Part shown: positions 1 to 12,846 of the stretch, piece after piece | Numbering within the stretch: the first letter of the stretch is position 1 | Layout of the letters: each line of letters opens with the position of its first letter | Origin: Neurospora tetrasperma FGSC 2508 | Lineage: Eukaryota > Ascomycota > Sordariomycetes > Sordariales > Sordariaceae | DNA length: 64,000 bases | Direction: 5' to 3' | Assembly: GCF_000213175.1 (NCBI RefSeq) | Contig: NW_009799101.1 | Span: 574,265 to 638,264 of the forward strand | Translations under genes and position numbers: made by a program | The notes under the pieces: generated by a model | The model's input: only the letters and a program-made list of their open reading frames with translations | The model's database searches: none | What the model was told of the DNA's origin: nothing

Positions 1-180
1 GAATGTGAAGGTCGTGGCAGAATGACCACACACGGACCGGATCCTTTGACATGGTCGAGGTCATCCGTTGCCCGCGCCATCGCCCCCGACTTGTAGCTCC
101 CTGTGGCCTACATAAAACATATTCAACATATATGAAGGGCGGCGGTGCGGCATGATTGAGAAATGAAACAGCGGAATCCT

Positions 181-222
181 GCGCCTATGCCAGGTAATCA
201 AGCGCCTATGCCAGGTAATCAA
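181..222. repeat. 21-bp direct tandem duplication
   Basis: Two exact adjacent copies of a 21-bp unit beginning GCGCCTATGCC and ending GGTAATCAA. The exact identity suggests a recent slippage or duplication event. No gene overlaps it. Confidence 0.9.
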
Positions 223-1455
223 GGTAACCAATTTGCTGCGGGCTTATAGCCATGTACTTTGTCGGTGCATGGATGTTCAAAACCTCTGAAAACTCATGTG
301 TATCCATCCGTAATGGTTGATCGGTTCTCGATCTGCCTACCGACCTGGTCCGAATGGGGACAAAAGAGAGTGGTGGTTGGAGTTGGGGACACAGCTCAAG
401 GATTAACGCCGTTCAGAATCAACAACTCCACCGTCTTCTTCTGCTGGTGTTAACCCGATCCTGTACGCGCATAGCATACTACAGTCCAGTACTGGTTTCT
501 TTGTTAGCTTAGTACACTAGGTACTGTACTATACTCTATACACTAGACGAAATCTATCCCTCATAGTCCTAAACCTTGTAAGAATAGATTAAAATAGCTA
601 GTATAAATTATGAAAGGTATTGGTACAATTTGATATGGCATTTCGAATATTACAAACAGCGTATCCAAGGTAAGATCACATATTGATTAGCTATGAAAAC
701 GCATAGGAAAGTTGACACGACGTCTCGAACTAACAAACAAACCAGTACTGGATTGTACACTACGTACATGGTGCACGCATCTGCACCATCAGAATACCGC
801 CGGATCGAACAAGAAAGCGAATGGAACCACTTTCCATCACCAACGCGGGTTTACGAATCCGAAGGACGGATGAGCAACAAACTTTTCGTACCTTGAAGTT
901 GCGGAGCCTTGTCTCGAAATATCCATCCTGTCGGCGCTTTTGGAATTTGAACGCCACAACTTGGGTTATCTCAGCCGTCTCGGACTTTCTGGGCACGAGT
1001 ACGCGCAGTTCCAAAAGCCTTGGGTTTGCCATGCTTGCAAACCATGTCTTTTGGAGCTTCATATTGCACGGGATTCTCGTTTGAAATAATAAAAATCAAT
1101 AGTAGCTGGAGAATCAATTGCTTTTTACCATAGTAGGTCCAGATAGGTGCCGCGGCTGGATCAAAGTTTCTTGATTGCCTGTACCCCCCGACTTGGTTTG
1201 GTCTTTGAAATCTTGCTGTAATCAGCACTCTCGATGTATGGTGAGGGAGGGGTATACACCCACTTTGTCGCATCGCTTGCGCTTGGGTTGGGTAGGAGTC
1301 GGAGTCGAATCGGAAAATAATGTTGGTCGGCGACTGCCTGGGACCATTGGTGCTTCAAAGCAGCATCATCGTATGTCGTCAGCCCGCGTGAATGAAAGGA
1401 AGTGGCCTTCATTCTCAGTGTCATGCAGATCCTACGATGTTGAGCGACGCCGTAC

Positions 1456-1530
1456 AATAAAAAAAAAATAAAATAAAATAAAAAAAAAAAATAAAAAAAA
1501 AATAAAAAAAAAAAATTAAAAAAAAAAAGA
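1456..1530. repeat. A-rich low-complexity tract
   Basis: About 75 bases of A runs broken by single T residues (AAATAAAATAAAA type). It resembles a poly(A)-like simple repeat. On the opposite strand it would read as a T-rich tract. No element ends or target duplications were recognised next to it. Confidence 0.85.
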
Positions 1531-2295
1531 GCTGCGTGTTGCGGAATTGCTACCTCCAGCCTTCTTTTCCAGCTCTGCCAGCTTGCCAGCCTCTCCACCC
1601 TTTCCAGGATCCGGCGTTACTAGCGTCTGGTTTGTATGGGACCATTGAGCTTCCGAAGTCGACAAGCGAAGTCGTTCAATACACCAAAGTACTTGATGAA
1701 CTGGATCCCCAGTACATGGAGGTTCCGGGGCATGCACACCCGGGGAACCTTGACCTGGGTTTTGTGAGCAGTATCCGTTTTGTGTTAGTTGCAAGCAGGC
1801 AGTCAGTCGGCCATCATCGGTCCTGATTGCTTTCAAAGCGAGGTAGGATTTCCCATTTCATTACACATACCAAGCAAGACGATAATGAGCATGAAGCGGC
1901 GAAGACCACTTTTCCTTGGCCTGGTGCACAGATTATTGGCAAGATAAAGGGTGGAATCCAATTCCATTTCTATAGTTCGAAACACATTGTAACCGGCATG
2001 GGGGCACGGTCAAAGGACTGCAACGACAGGAATTGCATGTTGGCAACCGAACTCGGACAAGAACATGAGGGACAATTGACTGCGGATGGAACGGCTTGGG
2101 CGGTACATTTTGCCCAGCTATCAAACGCCAACGAGACAATGACTGAGGCGGTCCGTGGCTCTCCTTCTCAGCCTGGTTAGCGTTTCTTTTGGTGTTGGAG
2201 CCAAATATGATGAATAACCAACCCAGTAGGATATCACATCCGTATCCGTCTGGTGTTGTATAATTTTCCTTGTGCTCTGCTTCTGCTGATGAAGG

Positions 2296-2312
2296 GATGG
2301 ATGGATGGATGG
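2296..2312. repeat. GATG tetranucleotide microsatellite
   Basis: Four consecutive GATG/ATGG units in otherwise unique sequence. Confidence 0.8.
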
Positions 2313-5301
2313 GCACGACGGATGGGATATGCTGCATACCTTATGATGTCCGTCCTCATCTTGGCTGCGACACGTACTGATTCATTTAATAACAAAGATC
2401 ATGACTTTTTCAATTTGCTCGCCTTAGATACTCAGGCGCCTGCCTTTATGGACAAAGCCAGAGACAGAAAAAGACATGGAAAGGCAAGCGCCCATTCCAC
2501 CCCTTCCTTCCCTTGAGCCCGTACAGTGTGACAAAAGATTGTTAAGTTTTGTCGCTGGTCCGTCTTCTTTTCTCGCTTTCGATAGCATTTGCAGCAATGT
2601 GGAAGTGGCCCAAGGTGGTCAGCCGCTTTTCTCCCAGGCGAGCTGCCAGTGAGACACGCCAGACAACAACAACAAGCAAGCTGCGGTTAGTTTGATTGGA
2701 TTGGGATGTATCATGTCATGTCACACTGGGGGTGGTATTTCGAAGCCCGTTTTCTCTCACAACACAACGTCTTTTTTTTTTTTTTCGTTATTGTCACGGT
2801 CGGTCGAGTCAGCCAACTGTTGCAGTGGGCGTAATGGGAATTCAACTCCAAACAACAAAAAGCAGCCGAGCAAGTTGCAACCAAGAGCCGGGCGCTCCAA
2901 CTGCAAGTTGCATGGCTGCATGGGTGGATGGCCTCTCTCGCGAAATCTCAAATGAATGGAGCGTCCGCTCGCCCACCCGCGCGCGCCCCATCGTCAAGTG
3001 ACGCGGACGGGCACGGCAGGGTGGACCCGGGGAAGGGTACTTCTACACTACAAGTAGGGGAATGGTGGACAGCCGTCGACCAGCCAGACATTGCAGTGGT
3101 GTCGCTATCGCCCGCCGGAGTGCCCTGTGACAATTGGCAATTGATTCGTTCTCGAGCTAGTTGAGTGGTGTCTCTTTTTTTTTCACTTTGACGCCGCGTT
3201 CCAGTCCCTTGTTCCCCAGCAACTCAACTACCTACCCAGCACTAACAATGCCTACCTAGTATTGCTGGCAAATGCTGGCAAAATGCGTCGCCGGATTGCT
3301 GTTGCATAGGCAGGTATGTGCCGCCGCGCTCTGCACTGCGTAACATCAACATCCCATCCTCATCAATACGCCCCTTTTTTTATCGCACATTAAAACTTCA
3401 TTCGGCAATGAAAGGCAACTGCTTTCTCGACCGGACCTCATAAAGTCACATCAGTCATGTGGCTTGTATAACCTCCCGGCGGAGCCTTGTCATCGTCTTC
3501 GTCGGTTTCGCCTCCCCATGCCTGCTCGGGTTTCTCTTTGGTCTTTTGGTGATCTCGATCTCAAAGCTAGATGTTTGCCGCTTCCGTCGTGCCCGTGATG
3601 AGCGCAAACTCTTTGTTTCGTGTAATGCCGTCTTGCCGTCACGTCTCGATATGACCTAGCAGGGCTTGTATATGCTAATAATCTGTTTGCAACTCTTTCG
3701 GCGGGCCACTGCTTTGAGGGAGAGATGTTTCGAAAGTGGCGGGCCTGAAAGCATGGATTTGATAGACACCACTTTCCCGTACTGCACTGTTAATCTGTGG
3801 AAGGGGATAGACAGGTCACACCCATTATTTATCCTTTACAGATCGTATTCGATTGAAACATCGTTGGCGCAGGCTTACCGCCCACCTCTGTGGTATTGGG
3901 CTGGTTGTCCTCTTTGGTTGAGGATTTCCTAGGGTCCTGGCTACATAACACGACTTCCAAACCATCACCATTTCGCTTGATTGCAAGTTTCCCTCCTAAT
4001 ACATTTGATGTAACAAGAAATTTCACCTGCCCCGCGGGCTCTGGTCAATTCGAGAAGCCATTTCCGGTCAAACACGACAGCATCAGGTCCAAGCACCATA
4101 TCCGCTACGACGGCCTTGACTGATGAGGGCCTTCAAAGCCGAGCATATGGCCTGCATCTTTGCTATCATTTGAGGAAACTTCGAGACCACAGTTGACTCC
4201 GAAAACATGGCTTTTTTTGTCTGTAGGCATTCATGCAACGAATGGCTTGGGGGCGAAAGCACCCTGCTCCAAGTTCGTAAATCTATCACCAGTAAGAATG
4301 TGAAGAGTAGGCCCTCCGACCTGGTCTCGCCCGTGGTGACGGATGCTACCATGATACCATTGAGGTGACCTCTGACTGAACATCTCGCTGAAACCTGTCA
4401 TGAAAGTATTCAATATGGCGGGTTGTCAGTAGCAACTGCCCGAAAGCATGTCCCCTACTTTCAGCTGAAGCGCCTAGCAGCACTATAAATAAGAATAAAT
4501 TTAGAACTACCTCGCATTCATGCCCAACTGCGGCCATCGAGATGAAAGCAGTCGGTTTGAAAAGCGAATTGAAAAGAAAAACTGATAAAAGCCTCGAGTT
4601 CCCACTCGGAAAGTGAGGCAAAGACTAGCCGTCGATCTGTGTGTGGGAGTCTCCGTCATGCCACCAGCAGGCATAACCTGAGAGAGTGCATAACAGGGTG
4701 CACGGGCCATGCGTGACTGAGGTCATTCGCGGAGCCTTCGGTCAATCTGTATAGCATCGGCGTTGGTGTCGCAAACCGCCGGTGCTTCCCGTCTCCCCAA
4801 CTCCGAAACCGTCACGGGCAAGAAGATGATCTTTGCGCTAAGCAGTAGGTCCAAGTTTGAAGCGGGTGGATGGCCCGCGGGTGAATGAACTTGCATGCTC
4901 GACGCCTCACTGAAGACGGTCGAATTCAATCGCGGGTTTCATCTCGTCCTGGCGCGAATTTGGAGCCATCCTTGCACCACTCCTCACCACTTGAGACCGG
5001 TGATCACCGACGGCAACGGTCATTTTTTCCCCATCGGATCACATGGCGGTTTGCAATGAACTGGGCCTCTCTAGACACCCTCGCAGTCCAAACCCCAGTC
5101 AGCATTGCGTATGAGTGACTAAACTAGGGCAAACCACTGTCGTAAAGGTCAGTCGAAGGTCGGCTTGAATGGGATTATATCGATGGATCTAGAACTGCGA
5201 TATCGGCTTCGTCGATGGGCAATGCGCGTACCACAAAAGCCCATTGTGTAGGTAGGCTGAAAACGTGGGCAGGATTTTCCATGTCCGTCAATGGCCACTG
5301 G

Positions 5302-5333
5302 GAGTACGCCGAGTGCGCCGAGTGTGCCGAGTG
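5302..5333. repeat. Short tandem repeat of a GCCGAGTG-type unit
   Basis: Three near-identical units of about 10 bp (CGCCGAGTG, CGCCGAGTG, TGCCGAGTG) lie head to tail. No coding context is apparent. Confidence 0.75.
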
Positions 5334-7568
5334 ATGGGTGGCAGGATGGTTTGGGCTCGGGTTAGTCGGGACCCTGGATGGTCGATACATGTGCCTTCTT
5401 TTTTGGACCGACAATAAACAGTATTTCAGCGTTTGGAAAGTGTCTTTGTGGTACGAACCTGACATAAATGACCTCGTAGCCTGCCTATCTGGAGGCAACA
5501 ACCGGAGTAAAACACGGCTTCACAACCGAAACAGGGCGCGATTCAGGCAGAAACAACGGCATGTGAACTCAGCTGTTCGAGGTGATGGTCAAAAAGACAG
5601 GACGACGATGGCGCAAACCCCATGTGCTTGGGGCTGATAGGCTGGCGGAAAACGACCAACAGACAAACATGTGCGTGCCTCTCTGTACGCGCGCGTCCCC
5701 GTTTATATGAGTCGAGGCCTGCGAGCGACATTGGCCCAGACATGGAGCATATCTTATGTTTGCCCTCGGTTGTGTCTTTGGTCTCCTAACGTGAGGCGTA
5801 GTTTGACTTCAACCACCGTTACCCCACGCTCTATGTCAGCCACTCCGCACATTGCCCATACGCGCTCTGCCACAACTGGACGTGATAGAACGGTGGGTGA
5901 CCTGCACGTGGAGGCATTCTGGGTGGCTTTATTCATCGAAACCAAAACCAAGAAAGTCCGTACTACCGATTGTGCTTGGTCAAGTCGCATCGGAGAGCAA
6001 TTGTTGGATCATGAGCCTTGTGACGGTAAAGTGGAGTTGGTGATGTCGGAGGTGGTGACAATGTAATCATTGTTCGGGTCAGAGTGGTTGCCGCGCATGT
6101 CCAATAAGGCACAGTAATCATACTGAATGAATGTACTGCCTCCGTATAAGCCAGTGTATCGATCGACCTTTGTCTCGCTTATCACGCAGACAGCCCAGCG
6201 CATGCATGTAACTCGGCAAGTCAGTTCCAGTCTGTGCAGGTATCAATTTGGCATGGAGAAAAGCCTTCATGAGAGATACTCATCTTTATACGTCCCATCT
6301 TGTGTCATGGAATAACATCGTGACGGCAGACATTACTGGAAACACAACTGGGTTTTAGTTCAAAGCGGACGTCTACGGGTGTGCGCATGCAAGTACCATC
6401 GTATGCGCAACACAGCAACTTTTCCAAGGCCACTCGGACTTCTAATCCTGCCGATTCTCGTGCGGAAACAATTTTGTTTGTGGCCTCCACCAAAAGGAAG
6501 CTGTGGTGCGCTTTAGCACAATGCCCACTCCATAGTACATACGCACCGCGTAGATATTCAGGGATTCCGGGTTGCTTGTGGTCCCTTTTGTCCGATGGCG
6601 AATTGGGAAATGACGGGCTTCGTGATGGATGCCTGCAGCCCGGACTGATTGTTGAAGATCAAGAAGAAAGAGAAGCGAACCTGGATGTCAGATGCCGTGC
6701 AGTGGTGGTGTGAGGTTGCCTCAATGGGGACTGGCAGGCTGGAACATTGTATCCATTTGAGACGTGATAGTTCTCCGTCCAGGCGGCAGCACAAAACTTG
6801 CACGGTTTCCACCATGTTTCTGCCTCAGTTTCCGGAGTCGCAGCACTTCGCATGAGAGTGGTGATCAGGAATTAGATCCAGATTGACGCCTTGAACGGCA
6901 GGCAGAGCAGATTGTCGAATACCTGCTTTCACACGCCGATGAATGGTTGAATTCAAGGCATTGCACTCTACACTTTGCTAAGCTTCAGTTCTCCGTGTGT
7001 TTTAATCGGTAGCTAGGCTATTACTACTGAAAGCGCAATTGGAAAGAAAAATGGGTAGGTATTCATGAGAATGTAGGGTAGGAACATTGTGATTTGATTC
7101 GATCGTGATTGGTTTGTGAAACAGCCGAGTTGACTTCTAGACTGTGACCAGTGCAGCTACAGAAATGTGCACCTACATCAGCGCTCTCAAACCAATATCT
7201 TGTAGCAGCTCAGGCGACCGCATCTTCTTGCCGTGTCAAGGGCTCGAATGTCACGTCAAGGGGGGAACCATCAGAAAACCAAACCCCAACGTCGGCGATA
7301 ATTTCAAGTGCTGACTGGCCGTTGGTCGAAGAAGAGGCACGGAGCAGGACGCTGCTTTGAACAAGATTGTGAAAGAAAACCAAATTTCTTGCAATTTGTT
7401 GACATCAATCTGGACAGGGAGACTCGTCGAGGGTTTCCACCTGGTGCTTCTTTTGTTTTGTTTGGACCTGCGCCTCACTGGTCTTTCTGGCCATTGACTT
7501 TTTCAGCCATAGGTACCTATTCGTTGCAGAAGAACACGAAGTGGCCGTGAGGAACCACTTTAGCATCT

Positions 7569-8670
7569 ATGAGCACCCCCGCGAAAAGAAAGGCCTAGTC
7601 TCCTGTGCCAGGAACTCCTGCGCCCTATGGTCGAAATAAAGGCGCCGACGCCTGGATTCGCGTCTCCGGGTCCCTCACCGGATGCGCCTGCGTCTCCTAC
7701 TCCTGGAACACCCGCACCTGTTGCCGATGAATCGGCCCCGCCGGCGGGCATGCTGACCGGTGTACACTTGGGTCCAAGTTGGGTTACTAGAAGATAATAG
7801 ACTCGATGCTGCTGATGGTACTGAATAAATCGAGACCTTGGAAGTCTTCAGTCATGCTGCCGAGCTCATGCTCGGAAAATGGTATCTAGCGCCCATCGAA
7901 AAGGGCATCAAATATGCGATTGATCTCGGTACTGGTTCGGGGCTCCTGGCAATTGATCGATGGATTTTCCGAAGGTAAGGCCATCGGTACCGCGATTTCG
8001 CCCATCCAGCCTAAATTCGAAATGACAGGCGCACCAATACAGAGGTACCTCTATGGACCTCCAAGCCCGACTATTTCGACTACATCCATATCCGATTCTT
8101 GATAGTGCTATCCCTGACTGTGGTGCTTCATATAAACAACTGTACAGGGTATGCAAGCCTGGAGGCTGGATTGAACACGTTGACATCACAGCTACCGTGG
8201 GCTGTGATGACGGAACCGCCGTTACTGGGTCTGCATTAGAGCAGTATGGAAGGCTGTCCGGGGAGGCTGGAAAACGCCTTGGATTAACCCAGTCAGTTTC
8301 AGGGAATAACTTTTCTTCAGGAAAACGGCTTGGAAAAGGCTGTGTTTGTGCATTGGAAGGTACAGGAATCCAAGTAAGTCCATTTCGTCCCAAAAGCCAA
8401 ACAGCAGTGCATTATACTGATTCGTGATTCAAGATGCCAGTCTTCTCTTGGCCCACAGGATCCGAAGCAAAAGGATGTTGGACTGTACGCCTATGCTGAA
8501 GTGTCTTCAGACATTCAGGGCATCATTCTGTTCACATTTGGCTGAATTCTGGGGTTGTCGCAAGCAGAGATGACGACATATACGGCCAATCTTCGCCAGA
8601 AACTCAAGGACACGAGCATCCACATGTACTACAAGTGAAGGCTTCTTTATGCCCAAAAGCGCGAGTGAAT
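7569..8670 (+). pseudogene. Decayed LaeA-like SAM-dependent methyltransferase
   Basis: Translated pieces in all three plus-strand frames assemble, in the right order, into a fungal TAM/LaeA-like class I methyltransferase, a family that uses S-adenosylmethionine and often sits near secondary-metabolite genes. The order is: a Pro/Ala-rich N-terminus (7.6-7.75 kb); the SAM-binding motif I AIDLGTGSGLLAI (about 7916-7955); LSPIQPKF (about 7998-8021); a core with YKQLYRVCKPGGWIEHVD (about 8130-8185); then DPKQKDVGLYAYAEVSSDIQ (about 8459-8520). A relic intron with a GTAAGT donor near 8374 lies between the last two. The frame changes at least three times and there are in-frame stops, for example just after the LFTFG motif and in the segment before motif I. 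The stops and indels are ordinary decay, not the C-to-T pattern of the right block. No full-length product is possible. Confidence 0.85.
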
Positions 8671-10296
8671 CCACAGGAGGAAGGCTAACTCAGGTAAAGG
8701 AAGGGGTTGGCAGCGTGGGCAGGGCAGAAGGGCTGACAGGCTGAATCTGAGCCAGTGATCCGGTTTCGAGTGTGCAAGAGACATAGCTTTCATTCGTAGC
8801 TCAGAGAATGGAGCATCTTTTGTCGATATCCCCCCACAGATTGCTGTCAGCGCAAGACTCTGAGGGAGGTACTTATACGTATTTCACATCATTCAACCAT
8901 GAGCGATTCAAGTTGCAATTTCTGACCAGCGCAAAGGTACAGAAACACATTCCACTCTCGGTTGCGTAGATATCAAACCAGACAGAGTTCGGTCTTGAGC
9001 TCGTTTTAATCAGCTTCATCATCTACCTACAGTCTTCTAACAGTGAAACCTTCATGGGCAACACCGGCGCTTATACCTGCCTATGACTACGGGTGAGTCA
9101 AAAACTGAAATATCAATAAGCCATTATTGTCAAACCAGATGATCCGTTTCCTTTGTTTCCCTTTCATCATCAACACTACTTCAGCTTCAAGGATAAATAG
9201 TGAGGTGGTTGGCTCCGGAGAGCGGAGTGAAAATCGGCCACCTACAGTAAGGAAGGAAGTCGGACTGTCATCTCGAGATTGGAAAGGCCATGATCTTCCC
9301 TGACGACAACACGTACTCGACGCCGAGACTCTTGCCCGTCAAAGTGTCCAGTACTATTTAGGAGTAGCCTTCCCTCCGGGATTATATCGAGGCATTGGCA
9401 GGATACTTGGACTATGCCGACAGCCGGTAGTAGTTGCGCAACGGCTCGACGAGTCCCGAAAGGGCAAACTGGTGTGGTAAATGGAACGATTTGTTAACAG
9501 GCAGAAGCAACGAACCGCAATCTCTCATACCCGCATTATTCCCAAGACATGATATGCCAATGTGTGTTGCTCTGGTCCGGGTTTCGGACCTAGACCTCGG
9601 GGCGGAGGACTCAAAGAGGCACGGCGGGTCCAGGCGGATGACTGGGTTGAGCGCAGCACACCGTGTTTGCTTGGAGCTGTCAAACCAGATAATGTGGATG
9701 CACCTCGCCTATGTTCCTCCAGGCCCATGACTTCCGCTTTGTACGAACTCCACGATCCCGTCCTGCAGGAAAGATCCTCCATCACCAGTAACGTGACTGG
9801 GCCTTTGCGGCTGCCAACCTCAGTTCCTAGCTGATGGGAAGGTAGCTAAGCGGTTGAGGCTTCACTTGCCCGCCATTTTGTCCAATGTTATTGCCATGAT
9901 AGTCAACAACCTCCATCAATCAAGCTAGGCAGCTTACAGGTCTCGGTGTAGGAGCCCGTTGCTCGATAAACAGAACGGAATAGCCTCCATCGCTCCTTCC
10001 GTCTCATCAGTTCACCGCTCACAAATCGGTACGAGGGAGATTAAAGATTAGTGGCGAGGATGTATGGGCGGAGATTGGAAAAGATGCGGGCATGATGGAT
10101 ATTCGAGTGCAGTGGAAGTCTTCTTGGGTATAAGAAGGAACTACTTCTCGCACCAGAATTTGCAATTTTTCAGTTGCTCTCAAAGACAAGAACAGAACTT
10201 CGAAAGGTCGTCAAGAGCACCTACCAAACTTGCAGTTCTCGAATTCAACCCAGCAATCTTTCCACACTTCCTTCCCCAACAGCTTCTCCAGCAATC
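8671..10296. other. Intergenic stretch without a supportable gene
   Basis: Short open frames lie on both strands around 9.4-9.8 kb, interrupted and without recognised motifs. They could be gene debris, as in the pseudogene just upstream, but nothing identifies a family. The last few hundred bases presumably hold the promoter and 5' leader of the gene starting at 10297. Confidence 0.45.
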
Positions 10297-11051
10297 ATGA
10301 CTTCACCGGCGGATCCTCATACCAGAACCTGGTCTCACATCAACGGATCATCTCAAGACGTACTTGACCGCTATGCCGTTACGGAGCTCTGCAAGGGCTG
10401 GCCTGTGTATCGCGACGCGTCGGAGTGGATGAACTACCGCTCCCTCTTCACGGATGATGCCTGTGTGTGGACGAGTACGTACCTTAGCCAGCTCACGAGG
10501 TTACCTGGCAGGTTAGGTCATTTTGCTAACCTATCAAACCCATAGCCTGGAGCAGCGACTTGCCGGTTGACAAGTTCATTGAAGTCTCCAAGGAGGGCAA
10601 GAAGAACGGCGTCTTCATCATGCACCGCGAATGCGGCACTCTGGCCGAGCTCGGCGACAGCCGTACCCGGGCCATTGGAAAGATGAAGGCAACCATCACC
10701 CATCGCTTCAACGAGGGCGACGTGGCCTATGATGTCGACTGCGACTGCCGTTTCATATTCTTTTGCGAAAAGCAGGCGGCTACCCAAGAGTGGAAGGCCA
10801 AGTACGTCAAGCTGTTCTATGAGAAGGACAAGGTAGTGCCAGTCGATGGCCAGACTGTACCTAAGTGGGACAAGTCCGAGCTGAGCACGTATCCGGAGGG
10901 ATATCGGCACCTTGCGATGGCGCAAGCCAAGCTGGGATACAAGATCGACGTGAACCTTCCTACGCCGCACGACAAGGGACTGTGGAAGCGCATGTATGGT
11001 GAGATGGAGAACTGGTTGGAAGGCAGAGAGGTTGACCTCCACTGGGCCTAG
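10297..11051 (+). CDS. SnoaL-like (NTF2-fold) domain protein
   Basis: Two exons, 10297-10474 and 10546-11051, encode about 227 residues. The 71-nt intron has a GTACGT donor, a GCTAAC branch site at 10525-10530 and a CATAG acceptor. Splicing keeps the frame and joins CVW-T to [10 protein letters not shown]. The start is the first in-frame ATG; the open frame runs upstream only from a TTG. The product resembles the fungal SnoaL-like proteins of the NTF2-like cone fold, which includes polyketide cyclases, scytalone dehydratase-type enzymes and many proteins of unknown function. The N-terminal helix-rich part ([15 protein letters not shown], then a [13 protein letters not shown] segment) and the later HRECGTL and [10 protein letters not shown] stretches match that layout. 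No signal peptide is visible, so it is probably cytosolic. The substrate is unknown, and I cannot assign catalytic residues with confidence. It sits downstream of a methyltransferase relic, but a secondary-metabolite cluster is not otherwise supported. Confidence 0.82.
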
Positions 11052-12011
11052 GACTGATCAAAGAAGTGGAGATCGGATTTTCATGGTAGTAACCGGTAAT
11101 CGACGTTGCGGTTCGAGTGGCTTTCGCGAGTCGTTGGGTTCCTGGCTCTTTGCAAGTTGAGGACAAGATAGACATCACTCGGCAATAATACACAGTACAA
11201 AGCATTGCGTTTCGTCCTACCGGCAAAGTTTCTTGATCAGGCTTCAGTAGACGGCAAGATAGGGCACTTGAGTACACCCGAGCTAGAATTCATACTGGAA
11301 GGGAGGTCTAGGGGTATGGAGGGTATGGAGACGTTTATATAGTGACCGACACATACTGCGTAGTAAAGAATTGCTCACTCCAGACTGGCAAAGATCGACG
11401 GCAGGCATTTGCATCACATGTTGTGATCTGACGCACACGGGCTCTTGGCATAAGTTGAGGTCGCCAGAGACACAATCGCGGCTTGGGCGACGGGATCATG
11501 ATTCGGCTCAAGTCCGGATCGGCGATGTGGAGTAAGTCCGGGAGTGAGCCGGGTTTCTGGAGGCCGGAAAGCCCGTCCTAGACTACAATAGGTAGTCTAC
11601 AAGTAGAGGTAGGTAGTGTACAAGTACAGATTTAGAGCATGTCAACGGCCCTGGAGAGGGCTGGATCAGGGAGCTTATCCATTATCTAGGTACGTACTAT
11701 GTTATCAGTTATGACCCACCCCCTAGGTTCTACCTACTTGTACCTACCTACCCCGCCAACGACAGACACCGCTCACGGTGACGATCGCGTCCAGCGGTTA
11801 CTTGTATACTTAGTGATGGTTAGTCCCCTAACAAAGTTGAAAGCCGACGCCTGCCAGCAACTCTCGCCGCAACTTGCGATTTCTTAGCCAAGGTGTGTAC
11901 AATCCTTATCGCCGGAGCTATCTCCAACGGGCAGTTCAGGTTAACCGTGAAAATTTGCAGCAATCTACTTCGCCATCGATTCTCCCTCCACCGAACACAA
12001 ATATCATCGCA
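11052..12011. other. Intergenic region with GGTAGGTA/TACCTACC motifs
   Basis: No gene is seen. Between about 11590 and 11755 short GGTAGGTAG, GTACAAGTA and CTACCTACC motifs recur in both orientations, a common feature of ascomycete intergenic DNA. The right end holds the promoter and leader of the thioredoxin gene. Confidence 0.6.
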
Positions 12012-12395
12012 ATGTCGGACGGCGTCAAGCACATCAACTCGGCCCAGGAGTTTGCGAACCTCCTCAACACAACCCAGTACGTCGTCGCTGACTTCTACGC
12101 CGACTGGTGCGGGCCTTGCAAGGCCATTGCGCCCATGTATGCCCAGTTTGCGAAGACCTTCTCCATCCCCAACTTCCTCGCCTTTGCCAAGATCAACGTC
12201 GATAGCGTCCAGCAGGTTGCTCAGCACTACCGTGTCTCCGCCATGCCCACCTTCCTCTTCTTCAAGAACGGCAAGCAGGTCGCCGTCAACGGTTCCGTCA
12301 TGATCCAGGGCGCCGATGTCAACAGTCTGCGGGCCGCTGCCGAGAAGATGGGCCGTCTGGCAAAGGAGAAGGCTGCTGCCGCTGGCTCGTCGTGA
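12012..12395 (+). CDS. Thioredoxin
   Basis: A single exon encodes 127 residues, a normal size for a cytosolic thioredoxin plus a short Ala/Lys-rich tail. The redox-active WCGPC motif (residues 32-36) is intact, preceded by the usual VADFYADWC strand, and the conserved cis-proline lies in SAMPTF (Pro79). The protein reduces disulfides in target proteins and is itself recycled by NADPH-dependent thioredoxin reductase. The start ATG follows an A-rich CATCGCA leader. The frame stays open upstream for 46 codons with an Arg-rich composition, but that extension has no ATG (it begins at a TTG), so I keep the short cytosolic form. The neighbouring genes do not suggest an operon-like link. Confidence 0.95.
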   Translation: MSDGVKHINSAQEFANLLNTTQYVVADFYADWCGPCKAIAPMYAQFAKTFSIPNFLAFAKINVDSVQQVAQHYRVSAMPTFLFFKNGKQVAVNGSVMIQGADVNSLRAAAEKMGRLAKEKAAAAGSS

Positions 12396-12846
12396 GGTTC
12401 GGAAAGGAAAGAAAACAAGACCAAAGAGATCAAAGGCATTCAGAGCATCCAGTTGTGGATCAAGTGTAGATACTACTACACTACAGCATGGACATTTGCG
12501 TCTGACTATTTTCGGCGGGGGTTGGAAATCAGCTGTTGCTGAGTGAACCGAATAGAAAACTGTCAGTTGTTCAGGTTATGATGTCATGGGATCTTCGGGC
12601 GACAATCTGATAAGTACCTCTACCATGGATGATCACACCGTGACCCTTGAGCCCCAATTTCTGCCAGATACTTACTATTATATACACTACTGGATAGTAC
12701 ACAGTGATCAATCACCTCCGCCCTTGACTCATTTTGACCCTGTCAGTCTGCCATCCTGCAAGACCTTTCTTTTTCTTGGCGTTTCCCTATATCAGCATAA
12801 CACTCCATCGTGACCCCTATCTGCCACACCACTATTCAACAGCATT

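Larger units (their letters stand above)
1..7568. other. Gene-poor stretch, no supportable gene
   Basis: Base composition here is like the gene-bearing block to the right. Open frames are short (mostly under 150 codons), overlap one another on both strands, and show no recognisable domain, no convincing chain of introns and no codon bias. I see only simple repeats: an A-rich tract, a GATG run and two short tandem duplications, listed separately. It could hold noncoding transcription, a lineage-specific gene with several introns, or the promoter of a gene to the left of the window. I cannot support any of these. Confidence 0.5.

Noticed and set aside
1536-1836. Overlapping frames of about 100 codons on both strands
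   Set aside because: No motif, no intron logic and similar length on both strands, as expected by chance in non-AT-rich DNA.
9434-9834. Two plus frames near 9.4-9.8 kb as a possible small gene
   Set aside because: They overlap in different frames with an opposing frame of equal length and show no recognisable family.
11874-12011. N-terminally extended thioredoxin with an Arg-rich, mitochondrial-like leader
   Set aside because: The frame is open for 46 codons upstream but contains no ATG; it begins at a TTG. A cytosolic start at 12012 is simpler.
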